Shown here piece after piece: positions 1-8,578 of a stretch of 64,000 bases of DNA. The stretch spans positions 310,001 through 374,000 of the forward strand of contig NZ_LPVY01000003.1 in NCBI RefSeq assembly GCF_001613805.1, read 5' to 3'. The notes under the pieces are model-generated. The model had not been told where the DNA came from and searched no databases. It saw only the letters and a program-made list of their open reading frames with translations. Position 1 is the stretch's first letter, and the number at the start of each line of letters is the position of its first letter. This stretch comes from Thalassospira lucentensis (GTDB lineage: Bacteria; Pseudomonadota; Alphaproteobacteria; Rhodospirillales; Thalassospiraceae). The translations under genes were made by a program, and so were the position numbers.

Positions 1-157
1 CCGACACTCCCCGGGTCTTCATATATTTCAGTATTTACCGATTTAACGCTTTCACCAACTCGTGACTGCACTTAATGCAAAGTTATGCTAAATCCGAAAC
101 TGAAACCGCGTCCCCAACGTATCTGATGCATGTGTTTTCTTGAAAAAGGTAGCGACA

Positions 158-619
158 ATGAATTCCAAAGGTAAAATCCGTCATTTTGTTGCATCGCTGG
201 CGATGACGTTTGCATTGGGCACCGTATCCTCCGCTGCCTTGGCAATGGGCAGCGGCAGCAGTTGGGGCAGTGACACTCCCGATCTGTCCACAATCGTCGA
301 AATGATTGATGCCGGAAAATATGACACGGCGATCGAAAGCCTTGAAGCGATGCTCAAAGAAGATCCAAAGGACGCCAATGTGCTGAACTATCTTGCCTAT
401 AGTCAGCGCAAGTCTGGTGACTTTGAAAGTGCTGCCCAGAATTACGAACGCGCATTGATGATTGATCCCGAACATAAAGGCGCCTTGGAATATCAAGGTG
501 AATTGTTCCTCCAAACCGGGAAACCGGATATGGCGCGCGAAAACCTCGCCCGGTTGGAAAAAGTCTGCGGCATGGATTGCGAAGAATACAAAGAACTGGC
601 TGCCAAAATCCCGCAATAG
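158..619 (+). CDS. Secreted TPR-repeat protein
   Basis: The protein has 153 residues from the ATG at 158. A TTG at 140 is in frame, but the ATG has a better placed AAGGT ribosome site. Residues 1 to about 29 form a signal peptide ending in Ala-Leu-Ala, so the product is probably periplasmic. Residues 45-130 hold two to three tetratricopeptide repeats (the second contains SAAQNYERALMIDPEHKGA). A C-x3-C pair (VCGMDC) lies near the C-terminus. TPR proteins are docking scaffolds and no enzyme activity is suggested. It lies upstream of a tail-anchored small protein and a SPOR lipoprotein, all on the plus strand, which hints at a cell-envelope role. The partner is unknown. Confidence 0.8.
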   Translation: MNSKGKIRHFVASLAMTFALGTVSSAALAMGSGSSWGSDTPDLSTIVEMIDAGKYDTAIESLEAMLKEDPKDANVLNYLAYSQRKSGDFESAAQNYERALMIDPEHKGALEYQGELFLQTGKPDMARENLARLEKVCGMDCEEYKELAAKIPQ

Positions 620-685
620 GTTTGCACCACGAAAGACCTCCCAAAACTATTCGTTAGGATAGCTTTGCAACAGGCATGTTTGTCG

Positions 686-718
686 CCATGTATTACCCCT
701 CTTGTGGGTAATACATGG
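686..718 (+). promoter_or_regulatory. Perfect 13-bp inverted repeat over a candidate start codon
   Basis: CCATGTATTACCC (686-698) and GGGTAATACATGG (706-718) pair perfectly around a 7-nt loop. No T run follows, so it is not a classic terminator. The ATG at 715, first candidate start of the next gene, lies in the right arm. It could be an operator, or an RNA hairpin that hides that start. Confidence 0.5.
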
Positions 719-1119
719 AATTGGACTTGGCCATGCCTGATGCTGTGATGCGGAAAAGCTATACTGTTGTTGTCGTGCGCAGCACCGGGCAGCAAATGGA
801 TTTGGAAACGCTTTCGGATTATCAAAGCGCAATCAATTCCGCAAAAAATGCATTAACCAACAACAACAATACCGAAGTCCGCGTCGTCGAAAGCAAATAT
901 GACGACGCTACAAAGCGCGATAAGAAGCAGGTCGTGAAAATCCTTACCCGTCAGGAAAGTGGTACAGGTAATGGCGGAACGGCAAAATCACGTTCAAAAA
1001 ACTCCGGCGTCAGCCACGACGTTGCCAGCCAGTTTAGTAAGGGCATCGTCAATATCGTCCTTGCAATTACGGTTCTGGTTCTCCTTGCCGGGATTATCGT
1101 TCCATTAATGAACCGCTGA
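715..1119 (+). CDS. Small tail-anchored membrane protein, unknown function
   Basis: I do not recognise this family. The protein has up to 134 residues. The body is polar, with an Asn-rich stretch (NNNNTEV), a charged middle and a Ser/Gly/Lys-rich linker. It ends in one hydrophobic segment (IVNIVLAITVLVLLAGIIV) three residues before the C-terminus, so it should be anchored in the inner membrane with its bulk in the cytoplasm. The start is uncertain: ATG codons at 715, 733 and 748 are all in frame and none has a strong ribosome site. The 748 start would begin MRKSYTVVVV, which looks like the start of a folded domain. Confidence 0.6.
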   Translation: MELDLAMPDAVMRKSYTVVVVRSTGQQMDLETLSDYQSAINSAKNALTNNNNTEVRVVESKYDDATKRDKKQVVKILTRQESGTGNGGTAKSRSKNSGVSHDVASQFSKGIVNIVLAITVLVLLAGIIVPLMNR

Positions 1120-1212
1120 TATCCTGATTACACAGTCAATCCTGTCTAAAAAAGATACCCTGCCAAACGCGGAGCTAAATCGATTATCTGTTTTCGCTGA
1201 CTGCTTGACAGT

Positions 1213-2634
1213 ATGCCGCCCGATTGCAAAATTGGTGACGTCCATGCATTGGACCTCCGGGGGCTCAAAGGGAAATCAGGTGCCAATCAATTGATCAATA
1301 AAAGCGCCAAGTCTGTCATCTTGTCACGCTGGAAATATGGCTGCCTGACGATAGCCCTATTTACCCCCCTGCTTTCCGGATGCTCGTCAGACGATATGAT
1401 GTCGTTATTTGGTGATGATGACGCATCAAACCAGATCAAGATAAGCGATACCAACCGTCCGTCAGAAACCGCAATGACAGCCGGGATTGACAGTGCGGCC
1501 TGCGGACTGTTCTTTGACGGCTCTTCTAAAGACACAGCATCTCTCCTGCCTCAGGTTGACAACACAGAAGATCCGATAGCACTTCAGGGCAAACCGGCAG
1601 ACGATCTCCGCCATGCAATGGCACTTGATCTAGAAGGGAAGCACGCGAAGGCACGTCGTCTTTATCTCTGGCTGACGGCGGCTGACCCGAATGCCTCAAT
1701 CGCGATCAATTGCGGTAACGGCATCATGCTGAGCGGCACGATCACAAGTCTTGCACAAAAGCGCATCAAGGCAATGGACGCCGCCAATCCGGCTCTTGCC
1801 CGATCACGCGAGATTGACACGGTCGTCGCCTCGGCGATTGTTGCGCCCGGGCCAGAACTTCCCGACCCACCGACGGTGCAAAGAAATCGTGACTTCTACA
1901 AAAATACCATTGCCGTCAATGTACAGCCTGAAGATTCGACAACAGCTCTCCCTGAGATGCGAATGGATGTGAGTAGTAATACCGCACGCCTCACATCTGT
2001 TGATCGCTCTGCCAAACAAATAGCTGCCCCATCTGCTTCAATGGCGGCCTCCAGGGGGACAACCACAACCGTCACAACGGCTTCAGCAACGACACCGGGC
2101 ATCATCAAGGGGGATGCAGTTACCCCAAGCGCGTCAAACAAGGCGCTGCTGTCGACAACGCGCCCGGTTGAAAGTGGCTCGCTGGAGCTCGCCGACGAAG
2201 CAGCTGCCACCAATAATAATCTGATCGAAGTTCCGATGGTGGATGCGACGTCAACAGCCGCAACCAGTAGTACACCAGCGACAATGCAACCAGAACCAGA
2301 ACCAGAACCCGACACAAAATCAGTCCCGCCATCCTCTGCCCCCAAAGCGGAACCAATGCAACCTGCCCCGGTACTGAATTCTTACTATACAGTGCAGTTG
2401 GCAGCGTATCGGTCCCGCGAAATGGCAGAGTCACGCTGGCTGAAATTTGAAACCATGGGCGACGGTACTCTTCAGGGGGCAAGCCACGAGGTGCAAAGCA
2501 TTGCGATTGAGGGTCAAGGGCTGTTTTTCCGTCTGATGACCGGTCAATATGCCAGCCAGTCCGAGGCACAGTCTGCCTGCAACGGCCTGAAACGGGCGGG
2601 GATTGATTGCCTTATCCGGCACATGACACCCTGA
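1213..2634 (+). CDS. SPOR-domain lipoprotein
   Basis: A hydrophobic segment is followed by LLSGC, a lipobox with the acylated Cys at about residue 57 from the ATG at 1213. A TTG at 1321 would give a more normal 21-residue signal (MSRWKYGCLTIALFTPLLSGC), so the true start may be there. The middle (about 180-385) is a low-complexity Thr/Ser/Ala/Pro/Glu linker with a run of Glu-Pro. Residues about 388-473 form a SPOR domain (SYYTVQLAAYRSREMAESRW and the closing GLKRAGIDCLI). SPOR domains bind denuded peptidoglycan glycans, often at the division site. The role is therefore probably cell-wall or division linked, but the specific partner is not shown. Confidence 0.8.
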   Translation: MPPDCKIGDVHALDLRGLKGKSGANQLINKSAKSVILSRWKYGCLTIALFTPLLSGCSSDDMMSLFGDDDASNQIKISDTNRPSETAMTAGIDSAACGLFFDGSSKDTASLLPQVDNTEDPIALQGKPADDLRHAMALDLEGKHAKARRLYLWLTAADPNASIAINCGNGIMLSGTITSLAQKRIKAMDAANPALARSREIDTVVASAIVAPGPELPDPPTVQRNRDFYKNTIAVNVQPEDSTTALPEMRMDVSSNTARLTSVDRSAKQIAAPSASMAASRGTTTTVTTASATTPGIIKGDAVTPSASNKALLSTTRPVESGSLELADEAAATNNNLIEVPMVDATSTAATSSTPATMQPEPEPEPDTKSVPPSSAPKAEPMQPAPVLNSYYTVQLAAYRSREMAESRWLKFETMGDGTLQGASHEVQSIAIEGQGLFFRLMTGQYASQSEAQSACNGLKRAGIDCLIRHMTP

Positions 2635-2654
2635 TCCCTGCCTGAACGGTTCGC

Positions 2655-3017
2655 TTACGACCCGGACTTGTTTCCGGGAGATGTACCGATACTTGACGAC
2701 TTATCCGACCATTGACCGAATGAACGATGCCGGTGAAGAGCTTCGGGTCGCGTCTTACGACCGTGTCGACGAAGAAAAGCCGGCAGTCGTGCGATAATCG
2801 CCTCGATCTTGCTGTTATGTCGGTAATATCGCCATCGCAGGTATTGAATGAAACGTCTGGTACGCTTTGATCCCGCAGCCAGCATCGGTATGCCGATTGC
2901 GATGAAAACCATTCCAAAAAATGGCGGGGGCAATGGCAGAAACACACATCCGATGAACAGGTTGATCCCGCCGCCGATCATTAACATGGTCGATTTCAAA
3001 TGTCTCGAGCGTCTCAA
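2655..3017 (-). CDS. Small membrane protein, PGPGW-like
   Basis: The protein has 120 residues. Two hydrophobic segments (about 10-28 and 30-47) are separated by a Pro-rich turn (LPLPPPFFG) and followed by a basic tail (KRTRRFIQYLRWRYYRHN). The layout resembles small PGPGW-type transmembrane proteins, but the motif is not exact. Its 3' part is Arg/Ser rich and may not be conserved. An overlapping reading frame (2815-3102) starts with a convincing hydrophobic helix, so the gene could be longer with a frameshift. It sits between two plus-strand genes with its own orientation. Confidence 0.45.
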   Translation of the reverse strand: MRRSRHLKSTMLMIGGGINLFIGCVFLPLPPPFFGMVFIAIGIPMLAAGSKRTRRFIQYLRWRYYRHNSKIEAIIARLPAFLRRHGRKTRPEALHRHRSFGQWSDKSSSIGTSPGNKSGS

Positions 3018-3181
3018 ATTGGCGGTATCCGGCGCTGATGGCGTTGGTAAACACGATTATCGCGCCCGTTAAAGCTGCCGCCAAAAGAATGTTCAAAGAC
3101 AATTTACCGTGAAGGCGATTGCCAAAGTGACGATCTGGGTTAAATTGCAGGTCAGCCCATCAACACAAGTCAGGTTTTGAC

Positions 3182-3826
3182 ATGTTTTCTTCGACCTCCC
3201 CTGAAAAAATCACAATCCCGTCGGCCGAAACAGCACTGCCCGGCCGCGCCGAGAAATTGCAGGTAGCTGACCGTCATGTGGTTACAGGTAATCCGATGAC
3301 CGGTCCGTTTCCCGATAATCTTGAAACGGCTGTATTTGGTATGGGCTGCTTCTGGGGGGCCGAACGCCTTTTCTGGAAACAGGACGGCGTCTATACCACA
3401 GCCGCAGGTTATGCTGGCGGTTACACTGAAAACCCTACCTATCGCGAGGTTTGCAGCGGCATGACCGGTCATGCGGAAGTTGTTCTGGTGGTCTATGATC
3501 CGGCTGTTATCTCGTATCAGACACTACTGCGTCTGTTCTGGGAGAACCACGACCCGACCCAAGGCATGCGTCAGGGTAATGACATCGGCACCCAGTACCG
3601 GTCAGTAATTTACACCCTGAATGACAAGCAGAAGATGGGTGCTGAAGAATCCCGCACTCAATACCTGAATGCTCTCAGGGCCGCAGGTCGCGATGCAATC
3701 ACAACCGAAATTCAGACTGCGCCGACCTTCTTCTACGCCGAAGATTTTCATCAGCAATATCTGCACAAAAACCCGGACGGCTATTGTGGCCTGGGTGGAA
3801 CTGGCGTGTCCTGCCCTGGAATGTGA
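3182..3826 (+). CDS. msrA: Peptide-methionine (S)-S-oxide reductase MsrA
   Basis: MsrA reduces the S epimer of methionine sulfoxide in oxidised proteins, using thioredoxin. The catalytic motif GCFWGAE is present with Cys56 as nucleophile. The family blocks [54 protein letters not shown] and [19 protein letters not shown] follow in order. The last contains a Cys suited to resolving the disulfide. At 214 residues, with an N-terminal extension of about 50, it matches the longer E. coli-type MsrA. There is no signal peptide, so it acts in the cytoplasm. It is transcribed alone. Confidence 0.95.
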   Translation: MFSSTSPEKITIPSAETALPGRAEKLQVADRHVVTGNPMTGPFPDNLETAVFGMGCFWGAERLFWKQDGVYTTAAGYAGGYTENPTYREVCSGMTGHAEVVLVVYDPAVISYQTLLRLFWENHDPTQGMRQGNDIGTQYRSVIYTLNDKQKMGAEESRTQYLNALRAAGRDAITTEIQTAPTFFYAEDFHQQYLHKNPDGYCGLGGTGVSCPGM

Positions 3827-3945
3827 ACCCGCAAACATTACAGCAGCCTGTGCAAAAACCGTCACAGAATGATGAAAAGCCTGACAAATTCTGACAAAAC
3901 GTGTGTCTTGTTGAGTTCTTTTCTTGAAGGTATAAGCTTTCCCTG

Positions 3946-5433
3946 ATGTCAGGGGGAAAAGCTATACCCGGGAAGATCAAACATATTCGGCCCCATAGCC
4001 GCTATCTGGTCGCTCTGCTTCTGTTCTGGGTTGCACTCGGACTTTGGCTGGGAGTCTTTGCTCCTTATTTTCTCGAACTGGAACCCGGTTACAATGCTTC
4101 ACTGACCTTGTTGGGTGAGATCATCCTGATGGGTGGCGGCATATTTATCATTGTCGCAATCACTTGGCTTTGGTCCCGTTACCGGGCAATGCGCGATAAT
4201 CTGTACGCCCACCTGCCCGGCCTGGTATTTGGCATTACCCCGCAAGGCAAGATCGAATTTGCATCAGATCTTGGACTGAAATGGCTGGGCATTGACGAAA
4301 AAGCTGGAAGTTCACACCACCGTATTCAGGATGTTCTATCTGCCAACAAGGACTTGGCTGATCTGCGTGAACGCGCACTACTTACAGACGGGCAAATTGT
4401 CGAAGCCGAAATTGCGGTATTTACCGTTGCCGAACAGAGACGCTGGCTTCGCATTCAGTGCCGAACCATGCCACCTCATACACCCGACAGCATGATCGAA
4501 TGCATTGCCTGGGACATTACCGAACTGGTTCGGGAACGCACGCTACGGACCGAAAGCGAGCAACGCCTTGAACAGATGGCCAATCTGTCGAGTGAAGGTT
4601 TGTTTTTGCATGATGCCGGCAAGTGCGTTGATGCCAATATTGCGGCCGAACGAATGTTTGGCCACTCGCGTGACGAGTTACTGCTGATGAGCGCAGTGGA
4701 CATTATCGCCGAAAGCAGCCTGCAAATGGTTATCGACAACATTCAATCCGGGTACGATAAACCTTACGAGGCGACAGCCATGCGTAAAGACGGAACGCTT
4801 TTTCCCTGCGAAATCAACGGGCGCAATGTTGTGATTGATGGCGTCAAACTGCGCCTGACCAGTTTTCGCGATATATCCGAACGCAAGATTGCCGAAGACC
4901 TTGTGCGCTATCAGGCCACACACGATGCCCTGACCGACCTTCCAAACCGGTATCTGTTTGTCGACCGGCTTGAATATGCCATCAAGCTCGCGAAACGCCG
5001 CAAGGAGCGTTTCGCGCTAATGTATGTAGATCTGGATGGTTTCAAACAGCTAAATGATATGCACGGTCACGTCATCGGGGACAAAGTTCTGGTGGAGGTG
5101 GCACAAAGGCTTCGTCACAGCTTACGCGAAGTCGATACCGTCGCCCGGATTGGTGGCGACGAATTCACGGTTATTCTTCCCGGTACGGAAACACTCGAAG
5201 ATGCTGAAATCGTTGCACGCAAAGTTTTGCAATCACTGACAAGCTCACCGATCAACATTTCAAGCCAGAAACAGACATACAAAGCATCGGCATCAATCGG
5301 AATTGCCCTTTACCCCGATCATGCCGACAATTTCGATGACATGATTTCTGTTGCCGACAAGGCAATGTATCAAGCGAAAAAAAGCGGCAAAGACCAATTC
5401 AGATTTGCCGCACCAGTCACATCACACACCTGA
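3946..5433 (+). CDS. Membrane PAS-PAS-GGDEF diguanylate cyclase
   Basis: This is a predicted cyclic-di-GMP synthase. Two N-terminal membrane helices (about residues 18-42 and 52-72) are followed by two PAS-like regions (about 85-190 and 205-320) and a GGDEF domain (about 325-490). The active-site motif GGDEF is intact at residues 403-407. An inhibitory-site RxxD (REVD, 394-397) lies five residues upstream, so product feedback is likely. No EAL or HD-GYP domain is present, which argues against a phosphodiesterase role. The PAS domains should sense a cytoplasmic or redox cue, and the ligand is unknown. The gene is single and ends next to the convergent iclR-type gene. Confidence 0.92.
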   Translation: MSGGKAIPGKIKHIRPHSRYLVALLLFWVALGLWLGVFAPYFLELEPGYNASLTLLGEIILMGGGIFIIVAITWLWSRYRAMRDNLYAHLPGLVFGITPQGKIEFASDLGLKWLGIDEKAGSSHHRIQDVLSANKDLADLRERALLTDGQIVEAEIAVFTVAEQRRWLRIQCRTMPPHTPDSMIECIAWDITELVRERTLRTESEQRLEQMANLSSEGLFLHDAGKCVDANIAAERMFGHSRDELLLMSAVDIIAESSLQMVIDNIQSGYDKPYEATAMRKDGTLFPCEINGRNVVIDGVKLRLTSFRDISERKIAEDLVRYQATHDALTDLPNRYLFVDRLEYAIKLAKRRKERFALMYVDLDGFKQLNDMHGHVIGDKVLVEVAQRLRHSLREVDTVARIGGDEFTVILPGTETLEDAEIVARKVLQSLTSSPINISSQKQTYKASASIGIALYPDHADNFDDMISVADKAMYQAKKSGKDQFRFAAPVTSHT

Positions 5434-5438
5434 TCGCG

Positions 5439-6200
5439 TCATACCGGCTTGCCGCCATATTCGCGGCTGAGATCGGCACAAACCCGACGCACTTTCAGGC
5501 CGAACTGCTCTATCCGGTCATTCGGGATGCGCGCGGCGGGTCCGGAAAGGGAGAGCGCTGCAATTGGCAATCCGGTTTCATCGCGCACGACACCGGCAAC
5601 ACACCGCAAACCGACGGCATGCTCTTCATCATCAAGCGCATATCCACGCTGCCTTGATCTATCCAGATCGGTTTTCAAGGTATCTTCGCTGATCAGGGTG
5701 CGTTCGGTGATTTTCGGCAAGCCGTGCTGCGTAATGACAGCAGTCACTTCCTCTTCCGGCAAGAACGCCAACAACGCCTTGCCAACCCCCGAACAATGCA
5801 TAAGTGCGCGCCGTCCCGGAGTGACCAATGCACGCATCATCTTGCGACACTCGACCTGCGACAGGAAAATGACTTCCCCGCCATCGGCGACGGCAAGATT
5901 AACCGTTTCTCCGCTGTCTTCCATCAACGCCCGCATATAGGGACGCGCAATCTGGCTAAGATTGCGGTTTTTGGTAAATGCATTGCCAACGCTGAATGCC
6001 TGCACCCCGATTGACCAGAGTGTTCGTTCTCCGTCAAAAGTCACATAGCGTTCGTGCTGCATCGTTGTCAGCAAACGATGGACGGTTGAAGGCGGCAAAT
6101 GCACCTGATGAGCGATTTCGGTCAAAGTCATTCCATACTCGCTGTCTGCAAGTGTGTTCAGAATGCTGATCGCCCTTACCAATGACTGAACCTGCTGCAT
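5439..6200 (-). CDS. IclR-family transcriptional regulator
   Basis: The family pattern is clear: an N-terminal winged helix (about 1-65, with MTLTEIAHQVHLPPSTVHRL as the recognition region), then the effector-binding domain (GETVNLAVADGGEVIFLSQV, MHCSGVGKALLAFLPEEEV, RGYALDDEEHAVGLRCVAGV, GLPIAALSLSGPAARI). The ATG at 6200 (MQQVQSLVRA) gives 253 residues. An ATG at 6209 is also in frame. IclR proteins bind small acids or sugars and usually control a neighbouring catabolic or transport gene. Here the only same-strand neighbour is the membrane protein upstream at 6272-7078, 71 bp away, which may be its target. Confidence 0.9.
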   Translation of the reverse strand: MQQVQSLVRAISILNTLADSEYGMTLTEIAHQVHLPPSTVHRLLTTMQHERYVTFDGERTLWSIGVQAFSVGNAFTKNRNLSQIARPYMRALMEDSGETVNLAVADGGEVIFLSQVECRKMMRALVTPGRRALMHCSGVGKALLAFLPEEEVTAVITQHGLPKITERTLISEDTLKTDLDRSRQRGYALDDEEHAVGLRCVAGVVRDETGLPIAALSLSGPAARIPNDRIEQFGLKVRRVCADLSREYGGKPV

Positions 6201-6271
6201 GCAGATCATCCTTCCGGTCGAAGGCTTTGATGCCTTGGGAACTGATATATCGTAATGTTATGGGATTGGCG

Positions 6272-7078
6272 TCATGCGCGCACGGACTTTTCACGCATCC
6301 AGACCAAAGTGGAATATGCGATTAGATAGATCGTCGCAACGGCGAAAGACAGGAGCGTCCCGATATTGATCCCCCAAAGCGGATAGGTCACCGTCACCGC
6401 CAGAATATAAATCCAAAGCGCCCCCATTCCCCTTGGAAAGTTGCGGATTACGGTATGAAGGGGACCGGTGCCATAAGACACATGCAGGATCAGCATCATC
6501 GGATAAAGTGTTACAGGGAAACCGGAAAACAGCCCGGCCCATTTGGGACCGATCCAGGCGGCTATGCCACTGATACCAAGAACAATCAGCGATGCCAGAA
6601 TAGCACGGAATAAAACCACACGCCTTGTCAGCCGGACCCGGTTAAGAATCCGGACATTCTCTATGCCGCGAAATAGTATCAGGGCCAGCACCATCGCAAC
6701 CAGCAAGGTAACCGCCCCGGAAAGACGGGTAAACGCAATCTGCTGACAAATCCAGGATACGAACATGAATGCGCCGAAGGCCGCAAACGAGCTTATCGGC
6801 AACTGAACAATCAGCCTCCGGTCGACCAGTAACCGAGAGGTCATATAATACGCGTAAAGGAAGGCGAGTGTCGCAATCAATCCAGGCAGGGCATAAACCG
6901 CACTTTCCGATGCAAAGGCAATTCCCTGTTCCAGGCCGATGAAATACAGCAAGATCGCCGTTCCAAGTGGATAACCTGAGAGGACGCCTGCGGCACGCGG
7001 ACCTGCCCGTTCCGCAAGGATCGATAATCCCAGCACAACAGAAATGGATACTGCAAGCTTGGCAAACAGTAACGTCAC
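6272..7078 (-). CDS. Polytopic membrane protein with internal duplication
   Basis: I do not recognise a named family. The 268-residue protein is almost entirely hydrophobic, with about eight membrane helices and short loops. The motif G-P-(R/K)-x-A-G-x-x-S-G-(Y/F)-P occurs twice: GPRAAGVLSGYP at about residue 26 and GPKWAGLFSGFP at about residue 178. Each copy sits at the end of a helix. This points to two homologous halves, as in many small transporters. It probably forms a two-gene unit with the downstream iclR-type gene. The substrate is unknown. Confidence 0.7.
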   Translation of the reverse strand: MTLLFAKLAVSISVVLGLSILAERAGPRAAGVLSGYPLGTAILLYFIGLEQGIAFASESAVYALPGLIATLAFLYAYYMTSRLLVDRRLIVQLPISSFAAFGAFMFVSWICQQIAFTRLSGAVTLLVAMVLALILFRGIENVRILNRVRLTRRVVLFRAILASLIVLGISGIAAWIGPKWAGLFSGFPVTLYPMMLILHVSYGTGPLHTVIRNFPRGMGALWIYILAVTVTYPLWGINIGTLLSFAVATIYLIAYSTLVWMREKSVRA

Positions 7079-7216
7079 AGGAACCTCCCAAATCTTATTT
7101 TAACAATTCATCGATGAATTGTCGTAATATTATATTTTACCGCTATCTCCTTTTTCGTGACGGCGCAAGCCTGAACCAATTTCAGGAGGCCAAACAGTCA
7201 AGCAAATAGGCAACGA
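7079..7216. other. Intergenic region, no gene seen
   Basis: This stretch lies between the terminator of the mini-chemoreceptor gene and the start of the membrane protein gene. It is AT-rich around 7095-7140 and should hold the promoter of the minus-strand membrane protein/iclR unit. No coding frame is convincing. Confidence 0.4.
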
Positions 7217-7245
7217 AAAAGCGGGCCCCGAAGGTGCCCGCTTTT
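7217..7245 (-). terminator. Rho-independent terminator after the mini-chemoreceptor gene
   Basis: AAAAGCGGGC (7217-7226) pairs with GCCCGCTTTT (7236-7245) around a 9-nt loop. On the minus strand the stem is followed by a run of T. It lies about 40 bp past the stop of the gene ending at 7284. Confidence 0.8.
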
Positions 7246-7283
7246 GTTCTGTTTTTGCCGACCGGCACGATATCAATAATCTG

Positions 7284-8345
7284 CTAGGATGCCACAGCAA
7301 GTTTCGGTGCCGGTTTATCTGCGGCCTTTGATCTATTTCGTGATTGCTGGACAATCACCCCGCGCCAACCGAGCCCCTGATAGGTTTCATAACCCGGCGT
7401 CAACGCATAGGCGACAAGCGCCCCATCCGCCAAAAGATAAGAGCCGCGCTTTGGGTCTTTGACCTCCAGCTTCATCTGTTCAGACAAGACACCCTGACCA
7501 TCCGAGGCCGCAATGATGCGATTTTTTGAATCAATAAGCATCACACGCGTGCGTGCGCGCTCTTCATCATTGAAATTCAATGCTCCGACAACCATCGGAG
7601 CCTGATTTTCCCAATCGAAGAACACACCCATAACACCGACAACCTCGCCTTTGGCTTGGCCGCCTCGTCTTACGGCGGTGGCATAGGTCGCCGTAGCAGC
7701 GTTATCCAGCAATTCATTACGTGCGATATCTGCAACCGCATATTCACCGCCGTCCCGGCACCGCATGGCATCGCGAAACCAAGGCATTTGACTTATATCC
7801 GTCCCGACAAGGCGATATTTATCAGGACGACCATTGGCGATGATGCGGCCGTTACAATCAGCAACCCACAAATCAAGATAAACAGTATAAGAATCCAGGA
7901 TTATTCCCAGACGCTGTGATGTCTGCACACCGACATCCGCATTTCCGGAATTCTCGCAGACATCGACAACAGCAGCGTCGGTTGCCCACCAACGAACATC
8001 GCAGGATCGCTCGTACAAATTACGATCCATAAGCTCAACAATATATCGCGACAGATCCGAAAACCGGTCACCGCGTGCCGTCTGAGCAGTACGCTCAAGA
8101 TCAAGTGCCAGCCTGTCGAACATCTGCTCAAGCTCTTCGGTGATTACGGTAACCCGCTGCGAAATTTCTTTTACCTCGTTGGCCACAACGCCAAATCCAC
8201 GCCCGACTTCCCCCGCACGGGCAGCTTCGATCAGCGCATTCAGCGCCAGCGTTCGTGTCGCCCGGGTTACTCCTTTGATTTCCGTAATCTTCTCATTGGC
8301 AAGCTGCGACATGTCTGTTGCCACCTGCAAAATTCGTTCGGGCAT
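7284..8345 (-). CDS. Soluble mini-chemoreceptor: MCP signalling tip plus Cache domain
   Basis: The N-terminal part (about residues 1-85) is a coiled coil that carries the methyl-accepting chemoreceptor hairpin tip ([20 protein letters not shown] and [10 protein letters not shown]). This tip normally binds CheA and CheW. It is followed by a C-terminal Cache-like sensor (about 110-330, with [14 protein letters not shown] and [19 protein letters not shown]). There is no membrane helix and no HAMP domain, so the protein is cytoplasmic. The domain order is reversed, and the hairpin is far shorter than in usual receptors. The ATG at 8345 has GGAG nine bases upstream. A GTG at 8360 would add five residues. 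The ligand is unknown. Confidence 0.8.
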   Translation of the reverse strand: MPERILQVATDMSQLANEKITEIKGVTRATRTLALNALIEAARAGEVGRGFGVVANEVKEISQRVTVITEELEQMFDRLALDLERTAQTARGDRFSDLSRYIVELMDRNLYERSCDVRWWATDAAVVDVCENSGNADVGVQTSQRLGIILDSYTVYLDLWVADCNGRIIANGRPDKYRLVGTDISQMPWFRDAMRCRDGGEYAVADIARNELLDNAATATYATAVRRGGQAKGEVVGVMGVFFDWENQAPMVVGALNFNDEERARTRVMLIDSKNRIIAASDGQGVLSEQMKLEVKDPKRGSYLLADGALVAYALTPGYETYQGLGWRGVIVQQSRNRSKAADKPAPKLAVAS

Positions 8346-8512
8346 TCCTGCAAGCTCCACTTGTGAAATTCGGTTTCACCCTGTGCTGATGCTTTTTTTT
8401 TACGCATCATTCTTATGCGTGCAATTTATATGCAATTCATGCGCAATTGGTTAATGAAAAAATGCTTACATAAAAGGATTGCTATCATTTGTCGGTCAGA
8501 CCAAGCCAAACG

Positions 8513-8537
8513 AAAAAGGACGGGATAATTCCCGCCC
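8513..8537 (-). terminator. Terminator after the TauE/SafE gene
   Basis: GGACGGGA (8518-8525) and TCCCGCCC (8530-8537) form an 8-bp stem with one G-T pair and a 4-nt loop. On the minus strand it is followed by TTTTT. It lies about 40 bp beyond the stop at 8579. Confidence 0.7.
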
Positions 8538-8578
8538 CTAAAATCAACTTTTGATAAAATCACGCCCGGAACAACAGA

